From positions 22,962 to 86,961 of the forward strand of contig CAIMFV010000005.1 of NCBI GenBank assembly GCA_903840435.1: a stretch of 64,000 nucleotides of DNA, read 5' to 3'. This document shows, in pieces, positions 37,228 to 46,904 of this stretch (positions are counted from its first letter, which is position 1; the number at the start of each line of letters is the position of its first letter). The position numbers and the translations under genes are program-made. Origin of the DNA: an uncultured Caulobacterales bacterium (lineage in GTDB: Bacteria; Pseudomonadota; Alphaproteobacteria; Caulobacterales; Caulobacteraceae). The notes under the pieces were generated by a model. That model saw only the letters and a program-made list of their open reading frames with translations, was not told the origin of the DNA and searched no databases.

Positions 37228-37485
37228 TCAGCCCGCGTGGGTCCAGTGACGCCGTAATTGGGTCCAGCCTTGGCTAAAGGCGCGGGCCAGATCTTGCTCT
37301 TGGAAAATGACCACCTTGACCGCCCCGTCCTGCGACGGGTCCGAGCGCAACATGAGAAACGGCGCTTCTTCGGCGTGGCTGATGGCGGTCGCCGCACGAT
37401 CTTCAGTGAAGCGATTGAAAAAATTATCGAAAAGCCGATCTTCTTCACCGGAGACCACAGGAAAGGTCAAGACGACGTCAGACAT
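37228..37485 (-). CDS. Small conserved-looking hypothetical protein
   Basis: An 85-residue soluble protein (MSDVVLTFPVVSGEEDRLF onward) with no signal or membrane segment. A strong AAGGGGGAGA lies 5 bases before ATG 37485. The sequence has alternating hydrophobic strands (PFLMLR, VKVVIFQ), suggesting a small alpha/beta fold. I do not recognise the family. It lies 75 bases upstream of the glycine-oxidase-like gene on the same strand and may be co-transcribed with it. Confidence 0.6.
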   Translation of the reverse strand: MSDVVLTFPVVSGEEDRLFDNFFNRFTEDRAATAISHAEEAPFLMLRSDPSQDGAVKVVIFQEQDLARAFSQGWTQLRRHWTHAG

Positions 37486-37674
37486 GCCAGTCTCCCCCTT
37501 ACGCTGCACGAAAGGTAAAAATGCTGCACTGCAATAACCCTATGCCTAGGGTGGGGCTCGGTCAAGCCGTCTGCGAAATCCCCGCCTCTAGTGGTGGGCT
37601 TTGCGACGTGCGATGAAAGGACCTGACGGTGGCCCGCAAGGTTTCGGCCCTGCCGGTGAAGCACAGGGTCGGTG

Positions 37675-39132
37675 ATGAAGGGACGACAGGACAGCCACAT
37701 ATTCACCCTCACCGCGATTGCGATCACGGCGATGCAACTTGGGCTGATCTTTAGCCACGCGGCCTGGCGCGATGAAACCCAAGCCGTCATGGTCGCTTGC
37801 GCGTCGCCAAATTTGCGAGCCCTGTTCACCGCCCTGCATTTCGAGGGGCATCCCAGCCTGTGGTATCTCGGACTGCGCGGGCTTTGCACCGTCGCCGCAC
37901 CGACCTTGGCGTTGAAAATTGCACAGGCTGGAATTGCACTGGGCGTCGCAGCGCTGATCCTCAAACGTTCGCCCTTCAGCGAGCCAATGCGCCTTGTGGT
38001 GTCACTGGGCTATTTTCTTTTGTTTGAATATGGCGTTATCGCCAGATCCTATAGTCTTGGCGCACTGATTTTCCTCGCCTTCATCGCCGCGCGACGACAG
38101 GCGTGGCGAGGACTGTTGCTGTTTTGCCTCGCCAATATTTCAGTGCATTTTTTGCTTCTGGCGAGCGCCTGCTGGGCGCTGGTGGTCAGCGAAGAGCGGC
38201 GGATCGATCTGAAGACAAGTGTGGCGCTTGCGCTTGGCGTGTTTGTCTCGGCCCTGAGCTTTTGGCCTGTGTCAGCCGCCCATCCGGCGCTCTCCCAAGG
38301 CTCCAACCTCGCCCAAAACCTGGGTGAAGCCTTGATGTGGCTGTCGACCGTGGCCGCGCCGGTGCGGTTCGACATTGCCGGATGGGGACAACATCTGCCC
38401 GATGGTTTTGCCATCCTACTTGGCGCGTTGATCTTGCCCCTGGGAGCCTTGGCATTTCGGGGGTCCTTAAGATGGATGACGCTGTGGCTTTTGCTCGGGT
38501 CGGCAATCCTCCTCTTGTCCGCCTTTGTCTATGTCTCCTACCCACGCCATGTGGGCGTTTTAGCGCTGTGGCTGATCGGCTTGAACTGGGCCCGCCTTGA
38601 GGATGAGGGCGTCGCGCCCGATCTTGTCTCTAGGGCTTGGCTTGGCGTCCTCGCCGCTTCTGGCGCGTGGATGGCCATGCTGGCCCTCGTCCAGCCTTTT
38701 TCCGCATCGGAGGCAATTGCAAAGTGGGTTAGGACGCGGCCCGCCTTGGCGCAGTTGCCCATCTGCGTCTATCCGGGCTGGCATGCGCCGGATCTGACGG
38801 CGCGGTTGGGCAAGCCGGTTTGTGACTTAAAAACCAGCCGCATGATGTGGTTTGAGCCTTGGGACCGCCCGCCCCAGCCGCTGGAAGATCAGGCCACAAC
38901 CGCAAACCTATTGCGGCGCGCGCGCCTGGTCCTTGCGCGTCCCTTTCTCATCTATGCCGATGCAGATAACCAAACGCTCGAGCAGTCAGGCGCACGTCGC
39001 CTGGCAACCTTCCCCGCCAAGCTGCAAGGCGGGCCCATGGCCATCTTTCTGTCGCCAGCGTTGAAGCAAGGCTCAGGTGTGATCTCAGCCAAAGGTCAAA
39101 TTGAGCGCCCCCCGCAACGCCCCCACTCTTGA
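37675..39132 (+). CDS. Polytopic membrane protein, GT-C-like glycosyltransferase candidate
   Basis: A 485-residue protein with about 9-10 hydrophobic segments in the first 350 residues and a soluble C-terminal part of about 130 residues. The first loop carries WRDET, an acidic loop motif like that of GT-C (PMT/GT39/GT83-type) glycosyltransferases. It is followed by FEGHPSLWYLGLRGL, which resembles their H-P-x-L-Y motif. These features suggest a lipid-linked sugar transferase acting at the inner membrane, but the family call is an inference. ATG 37675 is used; GTG 37672 is adjacent. The polyamine operon starts 50 bases after it. Confidence 0.6.
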   Translation: MKGRQDSHIFTLTAIAITAMQLGLIFSHAAWRDETQAVMVACASPNLRALFTALHFEGHPSLWYLGLRGLCTVAAPTLALKIAQAGIALGVAALILKRSPFSEPMRLVVSLGYFLLFEYGVIARSYSLGALIFLAFIAARRQAWRGLLLFCLANISVHFLLLASACWALVVSEERRIDLKTSVALALGVFVSALSFWPVSAAHPALSQGSNLAQNLGEALMWLSTVAAPVRFDIAGWGQHLPDGFAILLGALILPLGALAFRGSLRWMTLWLLLGSAILLLSAFVYVSYPRHVGVLALWLIGLNWARLEDEGVAPDLVSRAWLGVLAASGAWMAMLALVQPFSASEAIAKWVRTRPALAQLPICVYPGWHAPDLTARLGKPVCDLKTSRMMWFEPWDRPPQPLEDQATTANLLRRARLVLARPFLIYADADNQTLEQSGARRLATFPAKLQGGPMAIFLSPALKQGSGVISAKGQIERPPQRPHS

Positions 39133-39182
39133 CAGGCGGCAACTGGGTCTCGAATAGTGATCACAGTTTTTACGGACGTCTC

Positions 39183-40688
39183 ATGGTCGCCTCGCCCACC
39201 TTGTCGGAAAATATTGACCGCGCCTTGAGCCTCGCCCTGCCAAATTTGGCGGTGATCGATGGCGAGTTTCGCGCGGCGCGCTCCGGTGCAACCTTTGCCA
39301 ATGTCGGACCACGGGACGGTCGCGTCCTGAACACCATTGCCGCTGGCTCTGCGGCCGATATTGACGCAGCCGTCACGGCCGCACGGCAGGCGTTTGATGA
39401 TCGACGCTGGCGGGGTCTCGGGCCTCGCGGCATGAAGAAGGTGCTCTTTCGCCTCGCAGAGCTGATGGAGGCCGATCTCGAGACCTTGGCCCTGCTCGAA
39501 TGCCTGGACACCGGAAAGCCGATTTCCGACGCCCGCAATGTCGACATCCCCTTAAGCATCGGCACCACCCGTTGGTATGCCGAAGCCCTCGACAAGGTCT
39601 ATGGCGAGGTCGGCGCCTCGCCCGCATCGCGCCTCTCCTATGCGGTGCATGCCCCTTTAGGCGTCATCGGCGCCATAACGCCGTGGAACTTTCCCTTACA
39701 CATGGCCATGTGGAAGGTGGCGCCAGCCCTGGCCATGGGCAATTCCGTGGTGCTGAAGCCGGCCGAAAATTCGTCCATGACCGCCCTGCGTATGGCTGAA
39801 TTGGCCTTGCAGGCGGGCCTGCCTCCGGGCGTGCTGAACGTGGTTCCGGGCCTCGGCACCGAAGCGGGCGAGGCCTTGGCCCGGCACTTAGATGTCGACA
39901 TGATTGCCTTTACGGGCTCGGGCCCGGTGGGCAGAGCCCTGATGCGTGCTGCCGCCGACAGCAACCTGAAGCGGGTGAGCCTCGAACTGGGGGGCAAGTC
40001 GCCACAAATCGTCTTTGCCGACTGTCCCGATCTCGACGCGGCTGCGCAAGCCGCGTGCTGGGGCGTATTCTACAACCAAGGCGAAGTGTGCACCGCTGCC
40101 TCGCGGCTGTTGGTCGAGGCGCCCATCGCCGAAGCTTTTTTGGAAAAGGTCGTCGCCGTCGCCAAGACCATCGCGGTGGGCGATCCGCTCGACCCGGCGA
40201 CTCGCTTTGGGGCCATGGTGTCCGAGCGCCAGATGGCAGGCGTGCTTGATCGCATCGCAGACGCTAAGGCCTGTGGCGCCCGGGTGCGCCTCGACGGCGG
40301 ACGGGTGCGCACAGAAACCGGCGGGTTCTACATCTCGCCGACGATTTTTGATCAGGTCGCGCCCCATACGCGCCTCGCCAAGGAAGAGGTGTTCGGCCCA
40401 GTGCTCGCCAGCCTCAGCTTCGAGACGGAGGCAGAAGCCTTAGCGCTCGCCAATGACACGGTTTATGGCTTGGCGGCAGGACTGTGGACCGCGAGCCTTG
40501 ACCGCGCGCTTCGCTGCGTCGAGCAGTTGCAGGCCGGGCTCGTCTGGGTGAACGGATGGGATGCCTGTGACATTGTCATGCCGTTTGGCGGCTTTAAGCA
40601 GTCCGGATTTGGCCGCGACAGGTCACTGCATGCGCTGCATAAGTACGCGGACCTAAAATCCGTTTCGATCACCACGAGGCCCGCCTGA
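39183..40688 (+). CDS. puuC: Aldehyde dehydrogenase, gamma-glutamyl-gamma-aminobutyraldehyde dehydrogenase type
   Basis: A 501-residue NAD(P)+ aldehyde dehydrogenase. Motifs are the ITPWNFPLHMAMWKVAPALA oxyanion region, the catalytic Glu in VSLELGGKSP, and the catalytic Cys in FYNQGEVCTAASRLLV. The C-terminal GGFKQSGFGRD is also present. Its place as first gene of the polyamine operon, 3 bases before puuA, argues for oxidation of gamma-glutamyl-aminobutyraldehyde and/or 4-aminobutyraldehyde. ATG 39183 is preferred over starts 54 bases upstream. Confidence 0.87.
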   Translation: MVASPTLSENIDRALSLALPNLAVIDGEFRAARSGATFANVGPRDGRVLNTIAAGSAADIDAAVTAARQAFDDRRWRGLGPRGMKKVLFRLAELMEADLETLALLECLDTGKPISDARNVDIPLSIGTTRWYAEALDKVYGEVGASPASRLSYAVHAPLGVIGAITPWNFPLHMAMWKVAPALAMGNSVVLKPAENSSMTALRMAELALQAGLPPGVLNVVPGLGTEAGEALARHLDVDMIAFTGSGPVGRALMRAAADSNLKRVSLELGGKSPQIVFADCPDLDAAAQAACWGVFYNQGEVCTAASRLLVEAPIAEAFLEKVVAVAKTIAVGDPLDPATRFGAMVSERQMAGVLDRIADAKACGARVRLDGGRVRTETGGFYISPTIFDQVAPHTRLAKEEVFGPVLASLSFETEAEALALANDTVYGLAAGLWTASLDRALRCVEQLQAGLVWVNGWDACDIVMPFGGFKQSGFGRDRSLHALHKYADLKSVSITTRPA

Positions 40689-40691
40689 CCC

Positions 40692-42089
40692 ATGGATAAG
40701 CCGCTTCTGCCCGGCCTCGCCGCCAGTCCTGAGGAATGTCGCGCCTTTCTGGCCGCCAATCCGCACATCCACTATGTGGAGGTGCTGTTCACCGGCATGA
40801 GTGGCGTGCCGCGCGGCAAACGGCTGCGCCGCCATGAGTTGCAAGCGATTTATGATTATGGCCGCTTCCTGCCGGGCTCGGTCCAGGTGGTCGATATTAC
40901 CGGCCAAGACGCCTATGACACCGGCCTCGTCTGGGAAAACGGCGATGCCGACCTCTTGGCGCGACCCGTCGCCGGATCGCTGGTTCCCGCCCCCTGGCTT
41001 GGCGATGACACAGCCCAGGTGCTCGTCTCTATGCACGAACTGGACGGTGCGCCGTCTGACCTTGATCCGCGTGTGGTCTTGAAGTCGATCATTGATCGCT
41101 TTGCCCAAGACGGTTTGACGCCGGTGGCGGCCTGTGAACTTGAGTTTTATCTGGTCGATGCCATGCGGGCCGCGGATGGCAGGTTACAGGCCCCACTGCA
41201 CGGACCAACCGGCCGACGCGCCACCTTGAACGGCGTCTATGGTCTGCGAGAAATGGAAGATATCGGCCCCTTCCTGCGCGAGCTCTGGGCCACGGCCGAC
41301 GCGCAAGGCGTGCCGCTGGAGGGCGCCATCGCTGAATATGGCGTCAGCCAGATCGAGCTCACCTTGCGCCATAAGCCAGATGTGCTGCGCGCCGCTGACG
41401 AAGCGGTGATGTATAAGCGCCTCGCTAAAGGTGTCGCCCTGCGCCACGGCATGGAAGCCACCTTTATGGCCAAGCCCTTCTCCGATCAGGCGGGCAATGG
41501 CTTGCATCTGCATGTCAGTTTAGCCGACGCGGAAGGCCGAAATATCTTTGCATCGCAAGACGAAGAAGGGGACCCGCGCCTCAAACATGCCATTGGCGGC
41601 ATGAAGGCCTTGCTCGGTCCCTCCATGGCGATTTTTGCGCCGAACGCCAATTCCTTCCGCCGCTTCCGGGCCAATTCCTATGCGCCCGTCGCGCCGACCT
41701 GGGGAGTCAATAATCGCACTGTTTCTCTGCGCATTCCGGCAGGCCCTCCCTCGACCCGCCATGTCGAACACCGGGTGGCGGGTGCCGACGCCAACCCCTA
41801 TCTGGCGCTCGCGGCACTCTTGGCAGGTGTGCATTACGGCCTAAAGCACCAGATCGATCCGGGCCCGAAGGTGGTCGGCGATGGCTATGCGGCCGCAGCC
41901 AAGTCCGATCTTAAGCTGCCCTCCAACTGGTTTGCTGCCACCGATGCCTTTGCCGCCTCCGACATTATGAAGGACTATTTCGGCGAACGGTTTGTCGCCA
42001 TGTATGCGGCCCTCAAGCGACAAGAGCAGGATCGGTTTTTCGAGGTGGTCACCGAGCTTGATCTCGAATGGTACCTGCAGAATGCTTGA
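40692..42089 (+). CDS. puuA: Gamma-glutamylputrescine synthetase (glutamine-synthetase family)
   Basis: A 465-residue GS-family ligase joining glutamate to putrescine (or another polyamine) with ATP. GS landmarks are VEVLFTGMSGVPRGKRL, the metal site CELEFYLVD, and NGLHLHVSLADAEGRN. The latter lies where true GlnA has [11 protein letters not shown]. The adenylylation loop of GlnA is missing. PAGPPSTRHVEHRVAGADANPYL is typical of PuuA-type enzymes. Its linkage to puuC, puuD and the polyamine importer fixes the pathway. It overlaps the start of the binding-protein gene by 8 bases. Confidence 0.9.
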   Translation: MDKPLLPGLAASPEECRAFLAANPHIHYVEVLFTGMSGVPRGKRLRRHELQAIYDYGRFLPGSVQVVDITGQDAYDTGLVWENGDADLLARPVAGSLVPAPWLGDDTAQVLVSMHELDGAPSDLDPRVVLKSIIDRFAQDGLTPVAACELEFYLVDAMRAADGRLQAPLHGPTGRRATLNGVYGLREMEDIGPFLRELWATADAQGVPLEGAIAEYGVSQIELTLRHKPDVLRAADEAVMYKRLAKGVALRHGMEATFMAKPFSDQAGNGLHLHVSLADAEGRNIFASQDEEGDPRLKHAIGGMKALLGPSMAIFAPNANSFRRFRANSYAPVAPTWGVNNRTVSLRIPAGPPSTRHVEHRVAGADANPYLALAALLAGVHYGLKHQIDPGPKVVGDGYAAAAKSDLKLPSNWFAATDAFAASDIMKDYFGERFVAMYAALKRQEQDRFFEVVTELDLEWYLQNA

Positions 42090-43191
42090 CCGGGACCTGT
42101 TCCCAAAACGCATTGGCCGAAAGCTTGGCCGCCGCTCGCTTCTGAGCGCACTGGGCGCGACGGCCATCGGCGTCTCGCTTGAGGGATGCGGCAAACCCGT
42201 CGTCCGTGGCCCCAATGGCGAGGAGGCCAAGCTCAACCTCTATAATTGGGACACCTATATCGGCAAACACAGCTTTGAGTGGTTCAAAGACAAGACGGGG
42301 GTCTCCGTCGCCCTGACCTTGTTTGCCAATAATGATGAGCTGTTCTCGAAGCTGCGGGCGGGAAATCCGGGCTTTGATGTCATTGTCCCAACCAATGACT
42401 TTGTCACCCGCATGCGCATTGCCGACATGCTGACGCCTATCGATAAGAGCAAGATTCCGAACTTCAAAAATCTACAACCCGCCTTCCAAACCGCGCCGTT
42501 TGACCCCGGTCGCAAATATTCCATCCCCTACACCTGGTTGGCGCTGGGGGTTGGCTATCGCAAATCGAAGATCGATGGGGTGCCCAATAGCTGGAAATGG
42601 CTGTTCGATTCCGACCGCTATAAGGGCCGGATTGCGATTTTCGACGAGGCTGACGATCTGGTGCGGCTAGCGGCCAAATATCTTGGCCATCCCGGCACCA
42701 ATATTCCGGTTAGCCTTTTGCCGACCATTGAGGCCATGTATATCCGGCAAAAAAAGAACATTCGCGTCTTCCACGAAGACAATGGCCAGGACCTGTTGCT
42801 GGCGGGCGATGTCGATATTGTGCTCGAATATAATGGCGATATTGCTCAGGTTATGGCGGAAGATGATGACCTGGCCTTTGTGATTCCGAAAGAAGGCTCG
42901 CTTCTACAGTCCGACTGCATGTGCATCCCAAAAGGCGCGCCACGGATCGACAACGCCCACCGCTTCATCAATTTCATGCTCGACGCCAAGGTCGGTGCTG
43001 ACCTTTCCTCGACCATCCTTTACCCGACGCCAAACCAGGCTGTGCTGGACCTGATGCCGGACAGCTACCGAAATAATCCAGCGATTTTTCCGCCGCCCGA
43101 CCAGATGAAGAATTGCGAATACAGCACCTTTGAGGGCGTGGAGCGGACGCGCATGTTTGACGAACTTCTGACCCGCGTTCGCGCGGCTTGA
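42082..43191 (+). CDS. potF: Polyamine ABC transporter substrate-binding lipoprotein (PotD/PotF family)
   Basis: A 369-residue periplasmic binding protein. The N-terminus has a twin-arginine-like GRRSLLSALG followed by a lipobox VSLEGC (Cys36). NLYNWDTYIG, at the start of the mature domain, is the hallmark of PotD/PotF proteins, and the FDVIVPTNDFV and EYNGDIAQV segments line the polyamine pocket. The Arg pair plus the lipobox suggests Tat export with lipid anchoring, or a Sec lipoprotein. It begins inside the 3' end of puuA, which implies coupled translation. Confidence 0.9.
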   Translation: MLDRDLFPKRIGRKLGRRSLLSALGATAIGVSLEGCGKPVVRGPNGEEAKLNLYNWDTYIGKHSFEWFKDKTGVSVALTLFANNDELFSKLRAGNPGFDVIVPTNDFVTRMRIADMLTPIDKSKIPNFKNLQPAFQTAPFDPGRKYSIPYTWLALGVGYRKSKIDGVPNSWKWLFDSDRYKGRIAIFDEADDLVRLAAKYLGHPGTNIPVSLLPTIEAMYIRQKKNIRVFHEDNGQDLLLAGDVDIVLEYNGDIAQVMAEDDDLAFVIPKEGSLLQSDCMCIPKGAPRIDNAHRFINFMLDAKVGADLSSTILYPTPNQAVLDLMPDSYRNNPAIFPPPDQMKNCEYSTFEGVERTRMFDELLTRVRAA

Positions 43192-43213
43192 GAGAGGGAC
43201 GAAGGGGCGCGCC

Positions 43214-44131
43214 ATGGCGGAAACAGTCAATGAGAGCTGGAAAAAAAGCCCCGGCATGTTCGCCAGCCTTCTGGCGCCGCCAACGCTGTTTCTCTTCGCC
43301 TTTTTGCTGGCCCCACTGTTTGTCGTCTGGACCTATAGTTTTGGCCACAATGAAGGCCTGACCGAAATTACCGTCGACGGCACCTTTGCCAACTACGCCC
43401 ACGCACTCAATCCGCTCTATCTGTCGATCCTGATCAAGTCGTTTGCCTTTGCGGCCTTCACCACCTTCATTTGTCTCGCCGCAGGCTTTCCTATTGCGCT
43501 TGCCATCACCTTTGCCAAGGCCAAGACGAAATCCTGGCTCTTGCTGCTGATTATGCTGCCCTTTTGGACCAATCTGCTCATCCGTACCTATGCCCTGATG
43601 GCGCTATTGCGCACGCAGGGCTATGTGAACGGCTTTTTGCATATTGTCTGGAATGGCATTGCAGGCGTGCTGCATCTGGTTCACGGCCCAGCCCTGCCCG
43701 CCTTTCAGCCGCTTGATCTTCTCTATAATAATTTCGCCGTGGTTTTGGGTCTGGTTTATGTGCAGCTGCCCTTCATGGTGCTGCCGCTCTATTCGGCCCT
43801 GGACAGACTGGATCGGTCGCTTCTGGAGGCGAGCCTTGACCTTGGCGCCGGTCACTTGCGCACAATGGTGCAGGTGGTGCTGCCACTCGCCATGCCTGGC
43901 GTCGCCTCCGGAATCTTGGTGACACTTATTCCTTCAGTTGGAGCCTTTTTGACACCGGACCTGTTGGGCGGCGTCGACAGTCAAATGATTGCCAATGTCA
44001 TCGAACGCCAATTCAAGGCCGCCAATGACTGGCCGTTTGGCGCGGCCATTTCCTTTCTCCTGATGTACGTCACCTTCGTCGCCATCGCGCTGCAATCTGT
44101 CTTCGCACCGAAAAAGGAGGCGAGATCATGA
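43214..44131 (+). CDS. potH: Polyamine ABC transporter permease (PotB/PotH family)
   Basis: A 305-residue inner-membrane permease with six hydrophobic segments. The EAA loop (EASLDLGAGHLRTMVQVVLPLAMPG, 20-base region around residues 210-235) contacts the ATPase. LPFWTNLLIRTYALMALL is a conserved PotH segment. It pairs with the next gene, and the ATG of that gene overlaps this stop (ATGA). Confidence 0.92.
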   Translation: MAETVNESWKKSPGMFASLLAPPTLFLFAFLLAPLFVVWTYSFGHNEGLTEITVDGTFANYAHALNPLYLSILIKSFAFAAFTTFICLAAGFPIALAITFAKAKTKSWLLLLIMLPFWTNLLIRTYALMALLRTQGYVNGFLHIVWNGIAGVLHLVHGPALPAFQPLDLLYNNFAVVLGLVYVQLPFMVLPLYSALDRLDRSLLEASLDLGAGHLRTMVQVVLPLAMPGVASGILVTLIPSVGAFLTPDLLGGVDSQMIANVIERQFKAANDWPFGAAISFLLMYVTFVAIALQSVFAPKKEARS

Positions 44132-44970
44132 GCCGTTCGCGTCCCGGTCCTCTAGACTATCTTGCCCGCTGGCCATTGCGAGCCTGGATGGTGGCGACGA
44201 CGGTATTTCTCTATTCGCCGCTCCTGACTTTGATGGTGTTTTCGTTCAACAATTCGCGGCGCAATATTGTCTGGCGCGGATTTACCCTCGACTATTATGC
44301 CCAGGTGCTTGGCGACGATAGCTTGATCCAGGCCTTTATCAACAGCTTGACCATTGCGCTGATCTCCACCCTGTTCAGCGTCCTGTTGGGGGCCGCGACC
44401 GCGCTCCTCCTATGGCGGTTTCGCTTTCCGTTCAAAGCCGGCCTCGAAGGCGGGCTCGCCCTGCCCATTGTCGTGCCTGAGATCTGCATGGGTGTGGCGC
44501 TCCTGGTGTTTTTCACCAAGGTCCTGCCCTGGCCGACCAACATGGTGTGGCCGTTCAATCTAGGCGTCATCATCATCGCCCATATCTCGTTTTCGTTCAG
44601 CTTTGTCGCCAGTGTGGTGCGCGCCCGGCTGGCCTCCTTCAACCGCGAGCAGGAGGAGGCGGCCCGTGATTTGGGCGCCAGCGAATGGCGCACTCTGATC
44701 GATGTCATCTTGCCGCACATGCGACCGGGTCTGGTCGCCGGCGGCCTGCTTGCCTTTACCCTCAGCCTCGATGACTTCGTCATCACCTTTTTTACCTCAG
44801 GCCCTGACACCACCACCTTTCCAGTCAAGGTCTATTCGATGATCCGCTTTTCGGTGACGCCAGAAGTCAATGCGGCCTCCACCCTGCTCATCGTCATCAC
44901 CGTGGCGCTCACGGCGATTGCACTGCGGCTGCAAGGCTCAGACGGCGCCGCTGCGACCGCGCCGCATTAG
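44128..44970 (+). CDS. potI: Polyamine ABC transporter permease (PotC/PotI family)
   Basis: A 280-residue second permease with six membrane segments. The PotC/PotI sequence FSFNNSRRNIVWRGFTLDYY lies near the N-terminus. The EAA loop is EEAARDLGASEWRTLIDVILP, and SLDDFVITFFTSGP follows it. The start overlaps potH by 4 bases. It forms the heteromeric channel with PotH. Confidence 0.92.
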   Translation: MSRSRPGPLDYLARWPLRAWMVATTVFLYSPLLTLMVFSFNNSRRNIVWRGFTLDYYAQVLGDDSLIQAFINSLTIALISTLFSVLLGAATALLLWRFRFPFKAGLEGGLALPIVVPEICMGVALLVFFTKVLPWPTNMVWPFNLGVIIIAHISFSFSFVASVVRARLASFNREQEEAARDLGASEWRTLIDVILPHMRPGLVAGGLLAFTLSLDDFVITFFTSGPDTTTFPVKVYSMIRFSVTPEVNAASTLLIVITVALTAIALRLQGSDGAAATAPH

Positions 44971-44988
44971 TACGGGTCCAAACACATC

Positions 44989-46119
44989 ATGACCAAACCC
45001 GCTCAAAGCATCATTACCTTCGAAAACGTCACCAAGCGCTATGGCAAGGTGATCGCGGTCGACAATGTCTCCTTCTCCATTAGCGAAGGGGAGTTCTTTG
45101 CTCTGTTAGGACCCTCGGGCTGTGGCAAGACCACGCTTTTGCGCATGGTGGCGGGATTTGAAAACCCAGATGAGGGCCGCATCCTGATCGACGGCAAGGA
45201 TGTCACCGACACCCCGCCCAATCGTCGCCCGGTCAATATGGTCTTCCAGTCCTATGCAGTGTTTCCGCATATGAGCGTGCGCGACAATGTCGCCTATGGC
45301 TTGACGGTTGAGGGTGTCGGCAAGGCCGAACGGCTACGCCGGGCGGAAGAGGCCTTGGCCTTGGTCAAGCTTGACGGCTATGGCGAGCGCAAACCCGATC
45401 AACTCTCCGGCGGGCAGCGCCAAAGGGTTGCCCTGGCCCGGGCGCTGGTCAAACGCCCGCGGGTGCTGTTGCTCGATGAACCCCTGTCGGCGCTTGACGC
45501 GAAGTTGCGCGAGCAAATGCGCTTTGAGCTCACCCAATTACAGGAAAAGGTCGGCGTCACCTTCTTGATCGTTACCCATGACCAGGACGAAGCGCTTGCC
45601 ATGGCCTCGCGTTGCGCGGTGATGAACCGTGGCGTCCTACAACAGGTCGGCGCGCCGTCTGACCTCTACGAATTCCCCAATAGCCGGTTCGTCGCCGACT
45701 TTATCGGTCAGGTGAATATGTTCGAAGGCATTTTGAGCCGTGACGACCCCGACCGCGCGGAAATCACCTGTGCGGAACTGACCACGCCTGTCTTTCTTGA
45801 CCACGGCGTCACCGGCGCAGCGGGCTCGACCCTGTGGATCGCCATTCGCCCGGAAAAGATCGAGCTAAAGGGTCGCAAGGACGGCGAGGCCAAGCCGATC
45901 ATGGAAGATGCGCCAGAAGGGGCCAATGTCGAGCCGGGCTTCATCCGTCACATCTCCTATCTGGGGTCTGAGTCTGTCTATGAGGTTGATCTTACGTCCG
46001 GGCGTCGCATCAAGGCCTTGCGCTCCAACCTGACCCGCTGGGACCAGGAAGACTTTCAAGTTGATCAACCTGTGTGGCTGGCCTGGCATGCCTGTTCGCC
46101 AGCCGTGTTATTGTCATGA
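44989..46119 (+). CDS. potG: Polyamine ABC transporter ATP-binding protein (PotA/PotG family)
   Basis: A 376-residue ATPase. Walker A is GPSGCGKTTLLR, the Q-loop is VFQSYAVFPHM, the signature is LSGGQRQRVALARAL, and Walker B is VLLLDEPLSALD. The switch His is in LIVTHDQDEAL. The C-terminal 130 residues are the TOBE regulatory domain. Its stop overlaps the start of puuD (ATGA). Confidence 0.94.
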   Translation: MTKPAQSIITFENVTKRYGKVIAVDNVSFSISEGEFFALLGPSGCGKTTLLRMVAGFENPDEGRILIDGKDVTDTPPNRRPVNMVFQSYAVFPHMSVRDNVAYGLTVEGVGKAERLRRAEEALALVKLDGYGERKPDQLSGGQRQRVALARALVKRPRVLLLDEPLSALDAKLREQMRFELTQLQEKVGVTFLIVTHDQDEALAMASRCAVMNRGVLQQVGAPSDLYEFPNSRFVADFIGQVNMFEGILSRDDPDRAEITCAELTTPVFLDHGVTGAAGSTLWIAIRPEKIELKGRKDGEAKPIMEDAPEGANVEPGFIRHISYLGSESVYEVDLTSGRRIKALRSNLTRWDQEDFQVDQPVWLAWHACSPAVLLS

Positions 46120-46895
46120 CCCGCCCCGTCCTTGGCGTCATCTGCTGCGAGCGCACGGTCGGCATCGAACCGGCCCAGGCGGTAATCGACCGCTATCTGG
46201 CAGCTTCCATGCGCTATGCCGACGCCGCCACCTTGCTTGTTCCCTCGCTGCCCGGCCTGATGTCGGCACGCGAGGTTGCGCCACGTCTGGATGGCCTCTT
46301 GTTGACCGGCAGTCCGTCCAATCTGGAGGCAAGCCGTTATGGCCAGGGCGAGGCTGACGATCTCTCTGGCCCCTATGACCCCAAGCGCGACCAGATGGTC
46401 ATGGATATGGTCAGCGCGCTCCTCGACCTCGGAAAGCCGGTTTTCGGCATCTGTCGGGGCCTGCAAGAACTGAACGTCTATTTTGGCGGCACCTTGCGCC
46501 GCGACACGTCCAAAAGCCCCGACCTCTTGCGCCACCATGCGCCGGAGGACGTGAGTTTTGCGGCCATGTTCGACCACATCCATCCGGTGCGGCTCACCCA
46601 AGGCGCCCACCTTGCGCGCGCTCTGGGCAAGGAAGACTTGCAGGTCAATTCGGTCCACTTCCAGGGCGTCGGCGAGCTCGGCCCTGGCTTGCGCCCCGAA
46701 GCCCATGCGCCCGACGGGCTGGTGGAGGCCTTTTCAACCGAAGTGAACGGCGCCCCCGTGCTTGCTGTGCAGTGGCACCCCGAATGGGACGCCGACACCA
46801 ATCCCGACGCCCAGACCTATTTCCGCCTCTTAGGCGGCGCCCTTCGCGGAGCGGGCCTCGACGCTCCCACCGCCCTAAACAGCCTCAAAACCTAA
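46116..46895 (+). CDS. puuD: Gamma-glutamyl-GABA hydrolase (class I glutamine amidotransferase-like)
   Basis: A 259-residue C26-type peptidase that releases GABA from gamma-glutamyl-GABA. The nucleophile Cys113 lies in VFGICRGLQELNVYFGG, and the His221/Glu223 pair in VQWHPEWD. LLLTGSPSNLEASRYG and DQMVMDMV match PuuD. ATG 46116 overlaps the upstream ATPase stop. It completes the glutamylated putrescine route with puuA and puuC; a puuB-type oxidase is not obvious in the operon. Confidence 0.9.
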   Translation: MTRPVLGVICCERTVGIEPAQAVIDRYLAASMRYADAATLLVPSLPGLMSAREVAPRLDGLLLTGSPSNLEASRYGQGEADDLSGPYDPKRDQMVMDMVSALLDLGKPVFGICRGLQELNVYFGGTLRRDTSKSPDLLRHHAPEDVSFAAMFDHIHPVRLTQGAHLARALGKEDLQVNSVHFQGVGELGPGLRPEAHAPDGLVEAFSTEVNGAPVLAVQWHPEWDADTNPDAQTYFRLLGGALRGAGLDAPTALNSLKT

Positions 46896-46904
46896 GGGAA
46901 GATG

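Noticed and set aside
42082..46119. Iron(III) or sulfate ABC importer for the four Pot-like genes
   Set aside because: The NLYNWDTYIG start of the binding protein and the surrounding puu genes fit polyamines.
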